A stretch of DNA of 23,278 nucleotides from Gammaproteobacteria bacterium UBA2168 (GCA_002327525.1 DCWG01000033.1:1-23278), one strand, 5' to 3'; numbered from the stretch's first letter, positions 7,850 through 15,490 are shown. Program-made: numbers and translations. Notes: generated by a model not told the origin, from the letters alone.

Positions 7850-8032
7850 CTACACCAGCCGATCTGTATCCATCGGGTAGTGCCTCGGTCGCGGGATGCG
7901 GTAGAACCCCGCATCCAGGAAACCGCGCGCAGTCTGATCGGGTAGCGCGCGCGAGGTTTCCGTCGCCGCGGCACATTCACGCAGAACGGGGATTATCCCC
8001 TCGGCGTGACGCAGCATGACTTCGTCCGTCAT
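7850..8032 (-). pseudogene. N-terminal remnant of an acyl-CoA dehydrogenase-like flavoprotein
   Basis: From ATG 8032 the frame gives about 52 residues typical of the N-terminal helices of acyl-CoA dehydrogenase-fold monooxygenases (HsaA/HpaB-C2 type): A-E-G-I-I-P-V-L-R-E-C-A-A, R-A-L-P-D-Q-T, F-L-D-A-G-F-Y-R-I, P-R-H-Y. It then loses homology and ends in TAG, whereas a full protein has about 390 residues. It follows the NMO-like gene by 39 bp on the same strand, so it was once the next gene in that operon. Its cut 3' end abuts the MFS-transporter remnant, making this a rearrangement scar. Any product would be non-functional. Confidence 0.68.
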
Positions 8033-8071
8033 GCCGCTTTACGGCGAGGGATAGTGCGCGCGGCTGGTTTC

Positions 8072-9199
8072 CTAATCTTCTATCACGGCCGCAAGGCGCT
8101 CAGTGGCGCTCAGGTAGTCTTCCATGAACTCGCGCATCACGGTTCTCGTGTCCTGAATTTCGTTCATCAGTCCCACCCCCTGGCCGACAAACGAGGTGGC
8201 GAGCTGTTTGGCGCCGGTATGGCCGCCCTCGGCCAACTTCGTCACCTTTGCCAGCGCCGGTTCACTCACCAGCGACATCATCGGCATGGGCAGCGGCTGG
8301 GGGGCTTCTTCCAGCTCCCACGCCTGGGTCCAGGGCGAGCGTAGCTGGCGCGAGAACTTGCCTGTGCGGTATTTCGAGCGCACGGTGTCCCGGGATGAAG
8401 CCTCCACGTACTTTTGCTTCACGATCGGTGAAGTTTCGGCTTCGGTGGTGGTGAGCCACATAGATCCGGTCCACGCGCCATGTGCGCCCATGGCCATGCA
8501 AGCCGCCATCTGGCGACCGGTGACGATGCCACCCGCAGCGAGCACGGCGACGCCCGAGTCCTGCACCGCGCCACACACTTCCGGCACCAGCACCATGGTG
8601 CTGACGTCGCCACAGTGACCACCTGCCTCGGTACCGGCTACCACGAGAATGTCAACCCCGGCTTCCACCTGGTTCACGGCATGTTCCTTGGCCCCTACCA
8701 ATGCAGCGACAGCCACGCCGTGCTCTTTTCCCATCTCAAGCATATAGCGAGGCGGGACGCCGAGTGCGTTGGCGATCAGCTTGATGGGGTGAGAAAACGC
8801 GACGTCGATGATACTGCCAGCACGCTTATGGGTGAGGAATCCTCCAGCCCCCCCGTGCTGGTTCTGGTACACATCGCCCGTATCGATGTCGTGCCCGGCC
8901 AGGATGTTGAGCGCGTAGTCGCGATGTTCCTCGGGTACTTTCGCCAGCGTGCTTTCCGGCGTGTCCTCATCCGAGACAGCGAGGCTGGCCGGGGTGATGA
9001 GATCGACACCATACGGCATGCCATCGATGTGCTCGTCGATCCAGGACAGTTCCACTTCGAGGGTTTCCGCCGTGAATCCAGCCGCGCCCAGCACGCCCAT
9101 GCCGCCTGCCTTGGTGACTTCCACGACGACGTCGCGGCAATGCGTGAAGGCAAGGAGGGGGAACTCGATACCGAGCAAGTCGCAGATAGGTGATTTCAT
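8072..9199 (-). CDS. FMN-dependent nitronate monooxygenase-family protein (IpdC-like)
   Basis: A 375-residue NMO/2-nitropropane dioxygenase-type TIM barrel. Visible landmarks are the N-terminal F-P-L-L-A-F-T-H-C-R-D strand, A-G-G-M-G-V-L-G (31-38), the FMN phosphate motif G-T-E-A-G-G-H (189-195), A-A-G-G-I-V-T-G-R-Q (221-230) and G-A-W-T-G-S-M-W-L (241-249). The N-terminal H-C-R-D form and overall length recall the IpdC-type members of this family that act on CoA-linked steroid C/D-ring intermediates, although that recollection is from memory and substrate assignment is inference. It lies 51 bp after the TPP enzyme and ahead of the acyl-CoA dehydrogenase stub. Alternatives are genuine nitronate monooxygenase or an enoyl reductase of the FabK group. 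Confidence 0.87.
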   Translation of the reverse strand: MKSPICDLLGIEFPLLAFTHCRDVVVEVTKAGGMGVLGAAGFTAETLEVELSWIDEHIDGMPYGVDLITPASLAVSDEDTPESTLAKVPEEHRDYALNILAGHDIDTGDVYQNQHGGAGGFLTHKRAGSIIDVAFSHPIKLIANALGVPPRYMLEMGKEHGVAVAALVGAKEHAVNQVEAGVDILVVAGTEAGGHCGDVSTMVLVPEVCGAVQDSGVAVLAAGGIVTGRQMAACMAMGAHGAWTGSMWLTTTEAETSPIVKQKYVEASSRDTVRSKYRTGKFSRQLRSPWTQAWELEEAPQPLPMPMMSLVSEPALAKVTKLAEGGHTGAKQLATSFVGQGVGLMNEIQDTRTVMREFMEDYLSATERLAAVIED

Positions 9200-9250
9200 G
9201 TTGTCTTCCTCATGTTGGATGGAGTGTCGTCATTCGGTTGGGTGGCTGCA

Positions 9251-10801
9251 CTACGGCAGCAGGGCCTCGATCAGTCGTGGACCCCGTGTGTTCATGGATT
9301 CCTCGAACAGCGCATTAAATTCTTCCGCCGTGGTCGCCTGGTCCGCGGTGACGCCCATCCCCTGCGCGAGTTTCACGAACTCGATGTCGGGGTTGGAAAG
9401 GTCCATCATGTCGAGCGTCTTTTTGTTCATGGTCTGTGCACCGACGCGCGCGAGTTCGATCTGCAGGATCTGATACTTGCGGTTGGCGAAAACCACGATG
9501 CAGATGTCGAGATTCTCGCGCGCCATGGTCCATAGCGACTGTATGGTGTACATGGCTCCGCCATCGCCGTGAAGGCAAAGCACCTTGCGCTCGGGACAGG
9601 CCACCGCCGCGCCGATGGCGGTGGGTAGCCCGTAGCCGATGGAGCCGCCCGTGAGGGAGAGCCAGTCGTGCGGAACCGCGTTGGATGTAGCCGGGAAACA
9701 TGCGGAACCGGTGGTGCCGCCCTCGTCCACCACGATGGTGTCTGCAGGCATCAGCCTCGCGACGGCCACAGCGATGGTGCTGGGGCTGAGCTCGCCGCTT
9801 TTGAGCCCGGGTTTATTCAGGGTCGTGCGTCGCGCCTTGAGACCGCTCGCACCCACGCGCTCCGCCAACCGGGTCAGAGCGTCCTGGGCGTCCTCACCCA
9901 CTTTGGCCAGTGTGTGCAGGGTTGCACCCTCGGGCCAGAACTCGCTCGGCTTGCCCGGATAGGCGAAGAAGCCGACCGGGGCCTTGGTGCCGACCATGAT
10001 GAGTTGTTCGGCATCCTTGATTTGCTCGGTTGCTTGTTCTGCGAAATAACCGAGACGTTCGATTGGCGCTCGCCCAGCACCCCGCGGCAGCCGGGGGATG
10101 AACGTGTCGCAGAAGATGCGGGCCCCGGTTTTCTGGGCAATCTGATCGGCGAGTTCGAGGCAGCGCTGCGAGAGCGCCATGTTGGACATCAGCACCACCG
10201 TCGGGATGTCGCGCTCGAGCATGACGGTCGCGTCGTCCAGGGCGGCGCCGGACACCCGTGGTGTGGGCGGCAGGGTGTGTGTGGTCACCGCTCCTGTTTC
10301 GCATTCGTCCCAGGCACAATCGGCAGGTACGATCAGGGTGGAGATGCGGCCGGGCTGGACCATCGATGCGGCTATCGACTCGGCGGCGTCGCCCGGCAGG
10401 CTATTCGCGTCCTCGATGCTGCGCACCCAATGCGAAACCGGTTGCGACAAACCAACGACATCGGAATTGAGCGGTGTGTTGTATTGCTTATGGTAGGTGG
10501 CGTGGTCGCCCACCAGATTGATGACGGGTGAGTTTGCCTTGCGTGCGTTGTGAAGATTCGCGGATGCATTGGAAAGCCCGGGCCCCAGGTGGAATAGGGT
10601 GCAGGCTGGTTTGCCCGCCATGCGTGCGTAACCGTCGGCCGCTCCCGAACAGTTGCCCTCGAACAGACACAGGATCGATCGCATTCCCGTGGATGCGCCG
10701 ATGGCGGCCACCATGTGCATCTCCGAGGTGCCGGGGTTGGTGAAACAGACTTCGACACCGCCCGTGATCAGTGTCTCGAGCATGGCCTCAGCGCCATTCA
10801 T
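9251..10801 (-). CDS. Thiamine-diphosphate-dependent enzyme, acetolactate synthase/benzoylformate decarboxylase-like
   Basis: A 516-residue protein with the three-domain ThDP layout. The N-terminal PYR domain has T-N-P-G-T-S-E (21-27) and the catalytic Glu48 in L-F-E-G-N-C-S-G-A-A-D-G-Y-A-R-M. The middle domain spans about 190-330. The C-terminal PP domain has G-D-G-G-A-M at 412-417, closed by Asn440, giving the G-D-G-(x)n-N thiamine diphosphate/Mg site. The chain is shorter than biosynthetic acetolactate synthase (about 570 residues) and no regulatory small subunit gene is adjacent, so a catabolic 2-oxo-acid decarboxylase or lyase role is more likely than isoleucine/valine biosynthesis. Its ATG overlaps the end of the amidohydrolase remnant (ATGA), and the NMO-like gene follows by 51 bp. 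Confidence 0.9.
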   Translation of the reverse strand: MNGAEAMLETLITGGVEVCFTNPGTSEMHMVAAIGASTGMRSILCLFEGNCSGAADGYARMAGKPACTLFHLGPGLSNASANLHNARKANSPVINLVGDHATYHKQYNTPLNSDVVGLSQPVSHWVRSIEDANSLPGDAAESIAASMVQPGRISTLIVPADCAWDECETGAVTTHTLPPTPRVSGAALDDATVMLERDIPTVVLMSNMALSQRCLELADQIAQKTGARIFCDTFIPRLPRGAGRAPIERLGYFAEQATEQIKDAEQLIMVGTKAPVGFFAYPGKPSEFWPEGATLHTLAKVGEDAQDALTRLAERVGASGLKARRTTLNKPGLKSGELSPSTIAVAVARLMPADTIVVDEGGTTGSACFPATSNAVPHDWLSLTGGSIGYGLPTAIGAAVACPERKVLCLHGDGGAMYTIQSLWTMARENLDICIVVFANRKYQILQIELARVGAQTMNKKTLDMMDLSNPDIEFVKLAQGMGVTADQATTAEEFNALFEESMNTRGPRLIEALLP

Positions 10802-11280
10802 GCATACTTCCCCTGGTCGTTGTTTTGCTTGGCAATCTCTGGATAGTTTTCCGGAGGTACCCCGGGCATTCTATGCGCAATCGGGCGCACCTGCCCATCC
10901 ACCATCACGAGTGTCACGTCGCTACCGTGTGCGTTGTACAACAGATTAGCGATCGATCATGGTGGTGGTTTATCGGTGAGATGTGCACGCGATCGTAGTC
11001 GACTAGAATCAGGTCGACGCGTTTACCGATCTGCACAGAACCCACCTGATCGTCGAGGCCGATTGCCTCCGCTGCCTTGATGGTGGCCATGGCGAGGAAG
11101 TCATACGCGTTTGGGGTGTTCAGACCGCCTGCGTCGAGCCGGGCGATCACCGCTGCATAGCCCAGCTGCTCGAAAGGATCGAAAATCAGCCAGTCGGAGC
11201 CGAGCGCTACCTGCACACCCCGGTGTTTAAAACCCTGCTCGCAAGCATCGCGCAAGTCCAGCGCGAAGGGGATCTGCCGC
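10798..11280 (-). pseudogene. C-terminal remnant of a cytosine-deaminase/AtzA-like amidohydrolase, frameshifted
   Basis: The homology begins near 11275 and reads L-R-D-A-C-E-Q-G-F, then G-V-Q-V-A-L-G-S-D (metal-binding Asp), then A-T-I-K-A-A-E-A-I-G-L, then G-S-V-Q-I-G-K-R-V-D-L-I-L-V-D. At about 10950 it leaves frame, and the expected ending continues in another frame: N-L-L-Y-N-A-H-G-S-D-V-T-L-V-M-V-D-G-Q-V, closing with a TGA that overlaps the ATG of the TPP gene. The N-terminal half with the H-x-H metal site is missing; the left-over 5' edge joins a TetR remnant running the other way. It was evidently the first gene of the TPP/NMO operon, and translational coupling to the TPP gene may have been lost with the frameshift. 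Confidence 0.8.
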
Positions 11281-11441
11281 GAGGCAACCGACATCGACTG
11301 GCACGTACGTTGTGGGCAGCGATGCACGGCGTGGCGGACCTCAGCGTCCAGGGCCAGATCCTCCCGCACGACGTCAACGGCGTGCTACGGCTGGGGCTCG
11401 GGGCCTTGATAGACGGTTTGGCGCTGCGTGCGGGGAAATGA
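11250..11441 (+). pseudogene. C-terminal remnant of a TetR-family regulator
   Basis: The frame reads E-G-D-L-P-R-G-N, L-A-R-T-L-W-A-A-M-H-G-V-A-D-L, then L-R-L-G-L-G-A-L-I-D-G-L before TGA at 11439-11441. The L-W-A-x-x-H-G-x-A-x-L signature is that of the ligand-binding C-terminal domain of many TetR proteins. No DNA-binding helix-turn-helix lies upstream: that sequence is the amidohydrolase remnant on the other strand. About 60 of some 200 residues remain, so it cannot work as a regulator. It ends 54 bp before the converging nitroreductase stop. Confidence 0.72.
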
Positions 11442-11495
11442 CCTTACGCACCGCACAGCCGCTGCATGTGGCTGCTCCAGATTCCTGACGGTGGG

Positions 11496-12122
11496 CTAGG
11501 GCCCGTCTCTGGAATCCCAGCCATTCCAGAAGGTCACCGTGTGCGCAGCGGCGCGCTCTGCTCTGTGCAACCGGGCGTCTTTCATGTACCCGGCCGGCAG
11601 CATCACCGTTTGCACCACATGATCGGGAATGTCGAGCACGGCCGCCACCTCGCGCTGGCGCGCGGACAGCAGGGTGGTCCAGGTGCTGCCGATGTGGCGC
11701 GCGCGGAAGGCGAGCATCAGCGACCATGCTGCGGGTAGGACCGATCCGTAGTAGGCAACCTGTGCAGCGATCTCGGGCCCCGGGTGTGGGGCGTTGGCGC
11801 AGACGAACACCATGGCCGGAATCTCGTGCAACCGAGCGACCAGGGCTTTCTGAGTGGGCTTGATCTGCAAGCCACGTTGTGCTGTAAATTGATCGAGAAC
11901 ATCTGTGTAAAGTCTTGATAAAACACGTTTTTTACCTTCTTCGGTCACGATCAAGAATCGCCATGACTCACCCGCCGCCCCAGTGGGCGCCTGCGTCGCG
12001 ATGTCGATGCACTCGTGCACCACGGCGGGATCCAGGGGACGGTCGAAGTCGAGTTTGCGGCGCACGCTGCGGGCGGTGGAGAGTACTCTGTCTACGCTTG
12101 CGAGATCGTTGGGTGTGTTCAT
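11496..12122 (-). CDS. Nitroreductase-family FMN oxidoreductase
   Basis: A 208-residue nitroreductase-fold protein. The N-terminal R-S-V-R (18-21) and the A-P-T-G-A-A-G-E-S-W-R-F-L-I-V segment are the FMN-binding landmarks; the family then shows P-A-A-W-S-L-M-L-A-F-R-A-R in the middle and a G-Y-M-K-D-A-R-L-H-R tail near the C-terminus. The start is taken as ATG 12122, one base after the TGA of the haloalkane dehalogenase, indicating tight co-transcription and probable translational coupling. The frame stays open further upstream, inside the dehalogenase gene, but that extension has no family homology. Members reduce nitro, quinone or enone groups, or dehalogenate in the iodotyrosine-deiodinase branch; with a dehalogenase as partner, a role in halogenated-compound metabolism is attractive but unproven. 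Confidence 0.88.
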   Translation of the reverse strand: MNTPNDLASVDRVLSTARSVRRKLDFDRPLDPAVVHECIDIATQAPTGAAGESWRFLIVTEEGKKRVLSRLYTDVLDQFTAQRGLQIKPTQKALVARLHEIPAMVFVCANAPHPGPEIAAQVAYYGSVLPAAWSLMLAFRARHIGSTWTTLLSARQREVAAVLDIPDHVVQTVMLPAGYMKDARLHRAERAAAHTVTFWNGWDSRDGP

Positions 12123-12123
12123 G

Positions 12124-13140
12124 TCAGTCGACGGGTTCCCCCGCGATGAAGGCGTCGATGATGCGGGCCAGCCGTTCCCCCGCGTCCTCCTGCACGAAGT
12201 GACCGGCATTCCTGATCTTGACGTTCTGCGCACCGGGTACCCGCTCGAGGAAAATACGCTCTCCGCCGGCAGAGATCGGATCGGAATCCGTGAACGCGCA
12301 CAGGAAGGGTTTGTCCCAGGCTTCCAGGACCTTCCAGGCCTCGGCGTTCTCGCGCAGCTGGGAGGGCACCAGATAAGGCATGATCTGAGCGCCGGCCTTG
12401 TAACGGCGGTCGGGAAAGGGAGCGCTGTAGGCATCGCTCACGGCGTCATCACCACCCATGAAACGCATCAGTTCGCCTACGGGGAGCTCGTCGACGTGGT
12501 AACTGTACGCAACCCAGCGCGGAAAGGTGAGATCGGTCCGTAACTCCTCCAGGGTTATTTCGCCTTCCCACCAGACGGCGAGCTTGAACATCGGGTAGCC
12601 GATCCAACCCTGCAATCCCTCCGCCGACGGTAAACCGGTGTTGGAGACCACAACGCGAGCGAAGCGTTCGGGTTCGGCGGTCACCAGACGCAGACCGATG
12701 AGCCCACCCCAGTCCTGGCCGAAGAAGGTCACGCCGTCGAGATCGAGACGGCGCACCAGTTCGAGCATCGTATCGACCTGCATCTGATAGCTATAGCGGG
12801 CTTCATCCACGGGTTTGTCGCTCTTTCCGAAGCCCACCAGATCAGGGGCGATGACGCGGTGTCCGGCTGCCGTGAGTATGGGGATCATCTTACGAAACAG
12901 GTAGCTCCAGGTCGGCTCTCCGTGTATCAGCAGCACCGGGTCGGCGTCCCGTCGCCCCACGTCGAGGTAGTGCACCCGGTAGGGCCCAATCTGCTCGTAG
13001 TTGGGGGGCCAGGGATAATTCTCGAGACCGACAAAGCGCTCGTCCGGCGTGCGCAGGATGCCGGGTGCGACCTCGTCGGCTCGAACGCTCGAGGTGGTCA
13101 GCACTGCGATGATGACTGACGCGAATAGAAATCTGTTCAC
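12124..13140 (-). CDS. Exported haloalkane dehalogenase-like hydrolase (subfamily HLD-I type)
   Basis: GTG at 13138-13140 is chosen as start because AGGGGAGAG lies just upstream and the next residues form a clean signal peptide (L-F-A-S-V-I-I-A-V-L-T-T-S-S-V-R-A, cleavage near 21). The mature protein has the HLD-I pattern: T-P-D-E-R-F (31-36), H-G-E-P-T-W-S-Y at 73-80, nucleophile Asp143 in G-Q-D-W-G-G with the halide-binding Trp144 beside it, acid in T-D-S-D-P (285-287) and His314 in A-G-H-F-V-Q-E-D. A second halide-binding Trp could be Trp179. These enzymes hydrolyse carbon-halogen bonds to alcohols with no cofactor. Export is unusual for characterised family members and implies periplasmic action. 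It leads a two-gene operon with the nitroreductase and diverges from the LLM gene. Epoxide hydrolase activity is the main alternative. Confidence 0.87.
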   Translation of the reverse strand: MNRFLFASVIIAVLTTSSVRADEVAPGILRTPDERFVGLENYPWPPNYEQIGPYRVHYLDVGRRDADPVLLIHGEPTWSYLFRKMIPILTAAGHRVIAPDLVGFGKSDKPVDEARYSYQMQVDTMLELVRRLDLDGVTFFGQDWGGLIGLRLVTAEPERFARVVVSNTGLPSAEGLQGWIGYPMFKLAVWWEGEITLEELRTDLTFPRWVAYSYHVDELPVGELMRFMGGDDAVSDAYSAPFPDRRYKAGAQIMPYLVPSQLRENAEAWKVLEAWDKPFLCAFTDSDPISAGGERIFLERVPGAQNVKIRNAGHFVQEDAGERLARIIDAFIAGEPVD

Positions 13141-13259
13141 GAGACTCTCCCCTGGCGGTTCGATGGGCATGGTACACGAGGTGGGGATTCGACTGACGCA
13201 TGGAATTGCCGTGCCCGGTCGGTAATGCTCCAATAGAGTTTTCCTCTGGAAGGATGCAA

Positions 13260-14255
13260 ATGAGTGCAAACGACACTCCGCTGGGGGTGACCTTTGGCAG
13301 TCTCGGCGTGCTCGGCCCGCGTGCCGTCATGGACATTGCCAAACTCGCCAGCGATCTGAATTACCGTTCCATCTGGATGGTAGAGTCGACGGCCACGGAT
13401 GCCATCTCTCTGCTCGGCGCGGTAGCGGCCGCGGCTCCCGGGCTTGGACTTGCCACGGGAATCATCCCGGTACAGTTGCGAACGCCGCCGCTGACCGCGA
13501 TGTCGGCGGCCACCCTGCAGGCGCTCAGCCCCGATGCCGACGTGTTGCTCGGTCTCGGTGTGTCCACACCGGGAATTCTGAGGCAACACGGCGAAGCGTC
13601 GAGCGATCGTCCGATCGCCATGATGCGTGAGTACGTGGCGCTGTTGCGCGAATGCCTGTCTGGCGAGTCGGTGACATTCGAAGGTGACTTCTGGCAGGTC
13701 AAACGCTTCCGTCTCGGCGTGCGGCTTGCACAGCGGCGGCCGAAGATCGTGATGGCGGCGCTCAATCCCCAGATGCTGAAGCTGGCCGGCGAGATCGCCG
13801 ACGGCGTGCTGCTGAACTATGTGCCCGCCTCGCATATCGGTGCGTGCGTGGAGCGCATACGTGCCGGTGGCGATGCAACGATCTTTGCATACGTGCATGC
13901 GGCGGTGGGGGACCTCGAGCGTTCCGCGCGCTCGGCGCGACGGGATCTGTTCAACTACGCAATGGCGGGCGGTTACGCCAACATGTTCCGGGCCGCTGGC
14001 TTCACCGAGGAAGTGGACGAATTGCACGCGCGCATGGTCGAACGGGATCGTGATGGAGCGCTCGCGACTATCTCGGAGCGCATGATTCAGGCCATCGACT
14101 TCATCGGATCCGCGCAGGAGGTAACCGATTTCGTGCGCAGTTATGTGGACGCTGGTGTGGAGTACCCGATACTCATGCCTATGCCCTGGGGTGAGGATCG
14201 TTATGAAGTGACGCGGCAGACGATGGTTGCTGCCACCGGATCGGTCACAGACTGA
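13260..14255 (+). CDS. LLM-class (luciferase-like/F420-type) flavin-dependent oxidoreductase
   Basis: A 331-residue TIM-barrel protein of the luciferase-like group. The N-terminal G-V-T-F-G strand, I-W-M-V-E-S (a typical strand-end), the L-A-T-G-I-I-P-V-Q-L-R-T-P strand, L-L-G-L-G-V-S-T-P and the C-terminal Y-P-I-L-M-P-M-P are all present. Enzymes of this group use FMNH2 or F420 to oxidise or reduce aldehydes, alkanes, terpenoids or enoyl groups. The start ATG 13260 has GGAAGG six bases upstream; another ATG two codons earlier is too close to that site. It is a single gene, divergent from the dehalogenase (119 bp between starts), and converges on the epoxide hydrolase. Whether it uses FMN or F420 cannot be told from sequence by eye. 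Confidence 0.88.
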   Translation: MSANDTPLGVTFGSLGVLGPRAVMDIAKLASDLNYRSIWMVESTATDAISLLGAVAAAAPGLGLATGIIPVQLRTPPLTAMSAATLQALSPDADVLLGLGVSTPGILRQHGEASSDRPIAMMREYVALLRECLSGESVTFEGDFWQVKRFRLGVRLAQRRPKIVMAALNPQMLKLAGEIADGVLLNYVPASHIGACVERIRAGGDATIFAYVHAAVGDLERSARSARRDLFNYAMAGGYANMFRAAGFTEEVDELHARMVERDRDGALATISERMIQAIDFIGSAQEVTDFVRSYVDAGVEYPILMPMPWGEDRYEVTRQTMVAATGSVTD

Positions 14256-14260
14256 TCGTT

Positions 14261-14276
14261 CGCACCTGCCGGTGCG
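14261..14276. terminator. Small GC hairpin between convergent genes
   Basis: CGCACC, a four-base loop and GGTGCG form a perfect six-pair stem starting 5 bases after the LLM-gene stop. There is no T-run on either side, so it is not a classical intrinsic terminator; it could stabilise the 3' end or help a Rho-dependent stop. Confidence 0.3.
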
Positions 14277-14353
14277 CAAACCGGTCGAAGCTCATCGCGG
14301 CCTCAGTGAGGTGGTGCGCAACTCGTCTTAACGCGCGCTTCGATCGCCAAGAG

Positions 14354-15490
14354 TCAATCGTCAAGACTTGCCAAAAAGCCTAGTAAGGCAGTGTTGGTTT
14401 CCTCCGCTGCTTCCTGCTGCACCCAGTGTCCGACGCCCGGAATGAGTATCACCTCGCGCAGATCGTCCACGACGGGTGACATCCTCGCCTTCAGTGCGGA
14501 AACGTCGGCACCCGCGATGACGATGTCGAACTCACCGGCGATGAAGAGCGTCGGTACGGTGATGTGCGGGCTGCCGAGATCTGCCGTGATCTCCCAGTTG
14601 CGCCCGATGTTGCGATAGTAGTTCACACCGCCGCGGAATCCGGCATGTTCGAACTGTACAACGTAGTAGTCGAGATCTTCCTGTGTCAGCCAGCCGGGCA
14701 AACCCCTGGGCGCGCCGAGCCTCGGAACGAAGCCCCCAGCGGATCGTTTCGGGTCGGTGATCTCCGGCTCTTCACGTGGAGAATCGGGAGATAGGTAGAT
14801 CCTTGAGAGCATGGCCCGTGGATCGCTGTCGTACTCGGCTTCTGCCACCCCACCGGGTTCGTTGTGGTAGAGCATGTAGTAGAAGTTCTCACCCATCGCC
14901 TGCTGTATAGCCGAGATCGGTTCCACGGGCGAGCGCTCGCCGTGGGGTACGCTCAGCAGCGTCAGGCTCGCGAATCGATCCGGGTAGGTGATTACCGTAT
15001 GCGTTGCCACGGGCGCGCCCCAGTCGTGGCCGACCATGTGCGCCTGGTCGACGCCGAGCGCATCGAGCACGCCAACCATGTCTGCCGCGAGCGTGGCGAT
15101 ATCGTAAGCTTCCACGGGCTTCGGCGCATCGGTTTCACCGTAGCCGCGCATGTCTGGTGCGACCGCCCGGTAACCGGCTTCACTGAGCGCACGCAGCTGA
15201 TGCCGCCAGGAATACCAGGACTCGGGCCAGCCGTGTGCGAGCAGCACGACGGGTCCATCTCCGGCCACGGCCAGCCGCATTCTGATCCCGTTGCTGTCGA
15301 TGTGCTGAAAGGTCACACCTTCAACGTTGGATGAGCTCATATCAGTATCTCCTGGTTGTTGCGCATTGACGTTCGCTGTCACGTCGTCTGCCCGTGGAAT
15401 GGGTCCGGCCGGCGTTGGATTCGTGCCACCATCGCCGCAAGCGGTGATGAGTGTGAGTATAGCGATCACTATGAGCGTTGTTTTTTTCAA
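14354..15490 (-). CDS. Epoxide-hydrolase-like alpha/beta hydrolase with lipoprotein leader
   Basis: The long form (378 residues) starts at TTG 15488-15490 and opens with a lipoprotein signal: basic M-K-K, hydrophobic helix and the lipobox L-I-T-A-C (Cys18), then a low-complexity linker to about residue 50. The catalytic domain shows H-G-W-P-E-S-W-Y-S-W (86-95), nucleophile Asp156 in G-H-D-W-G-A-P, acid Asp322 in G-E-F-D and His355 in G-V-G-H-W. This is the epoxide hydrolase pattern (H-G-x-P plus nucleophilic Asp followed by Trp). A second start, ATG 15338-15340 with a strong ribosome-binding site, would give a 328-residue cytoplasmic enzyme without the leader. It converges on the LLM gene and diverges from the VOC gene. 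Haloacid or haloalkane dehalogenation is the main alternative activity. Confidence 0.87.
   Translation of the reverse strand: MKKTTLIVIAILTLITACGDGGTNPTPAGPIPRADDVTANVNAQQPGDTDMSSSNVEGVTFQHIDSNGIRMRLAVAGDGPVVLLAHGWPESWYSWRHQLRALSEAGYRAVAPDMRGYGETDAPKPVEAYDIATLAADMVGVLDALGVDQAHMVGHDWGAPVATHTVITYPDRFASLTLLSVPHGERSPVEPISAIQQAMGENFYYMLYHNEPGGVAEAEYDSDPRAMLSRIYLSPDSPREEPEITDPKRSAGGFVPRLGAPRGLPGWLTQEDLDYYVVQFEHAGFRGGVNYYRNIGRNWEITADLGSPHITVPTLFIAGEFDIVIAGADVSALKARMSPVVDDLREVILIPGVGHWVQQEAAEETNTALLGFLASLDD
15338..15353 (-). promoter_or_regulatory. Strong internal ribosome-binding site and ATG inside the epoxide hydrolase gene
   Basis: On the minus strand AGGAGAT (15347-15353) lies six bases before an in-frame ATG (15338-15340), exactly at the border between the lipoprotein linker and the catalytic domain. 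The upstream TTG start has only a weak AAGAAG. This is the best ribosome-binding site near either end of the gene and supports a second, cytoplasmic product. Confidence 0.6.

Noticed and set aside
13141..13269. Longer N-terminal extension of the haloalkane dehalogenase from upstream ATG codons
   Set aside because: The GTG at 13138-13140 has the ribosome-binding site and starts directly with the signal peptide; the extension would bury the signal.
13137..14279. 380-codon minus-strand open frame opposite the LLM oxidoreductase
   Set aside because: His/Arg-rich with no recognisable motif, and it fully overlaps a gene with clear family signatures and a good ribosome-binding site.
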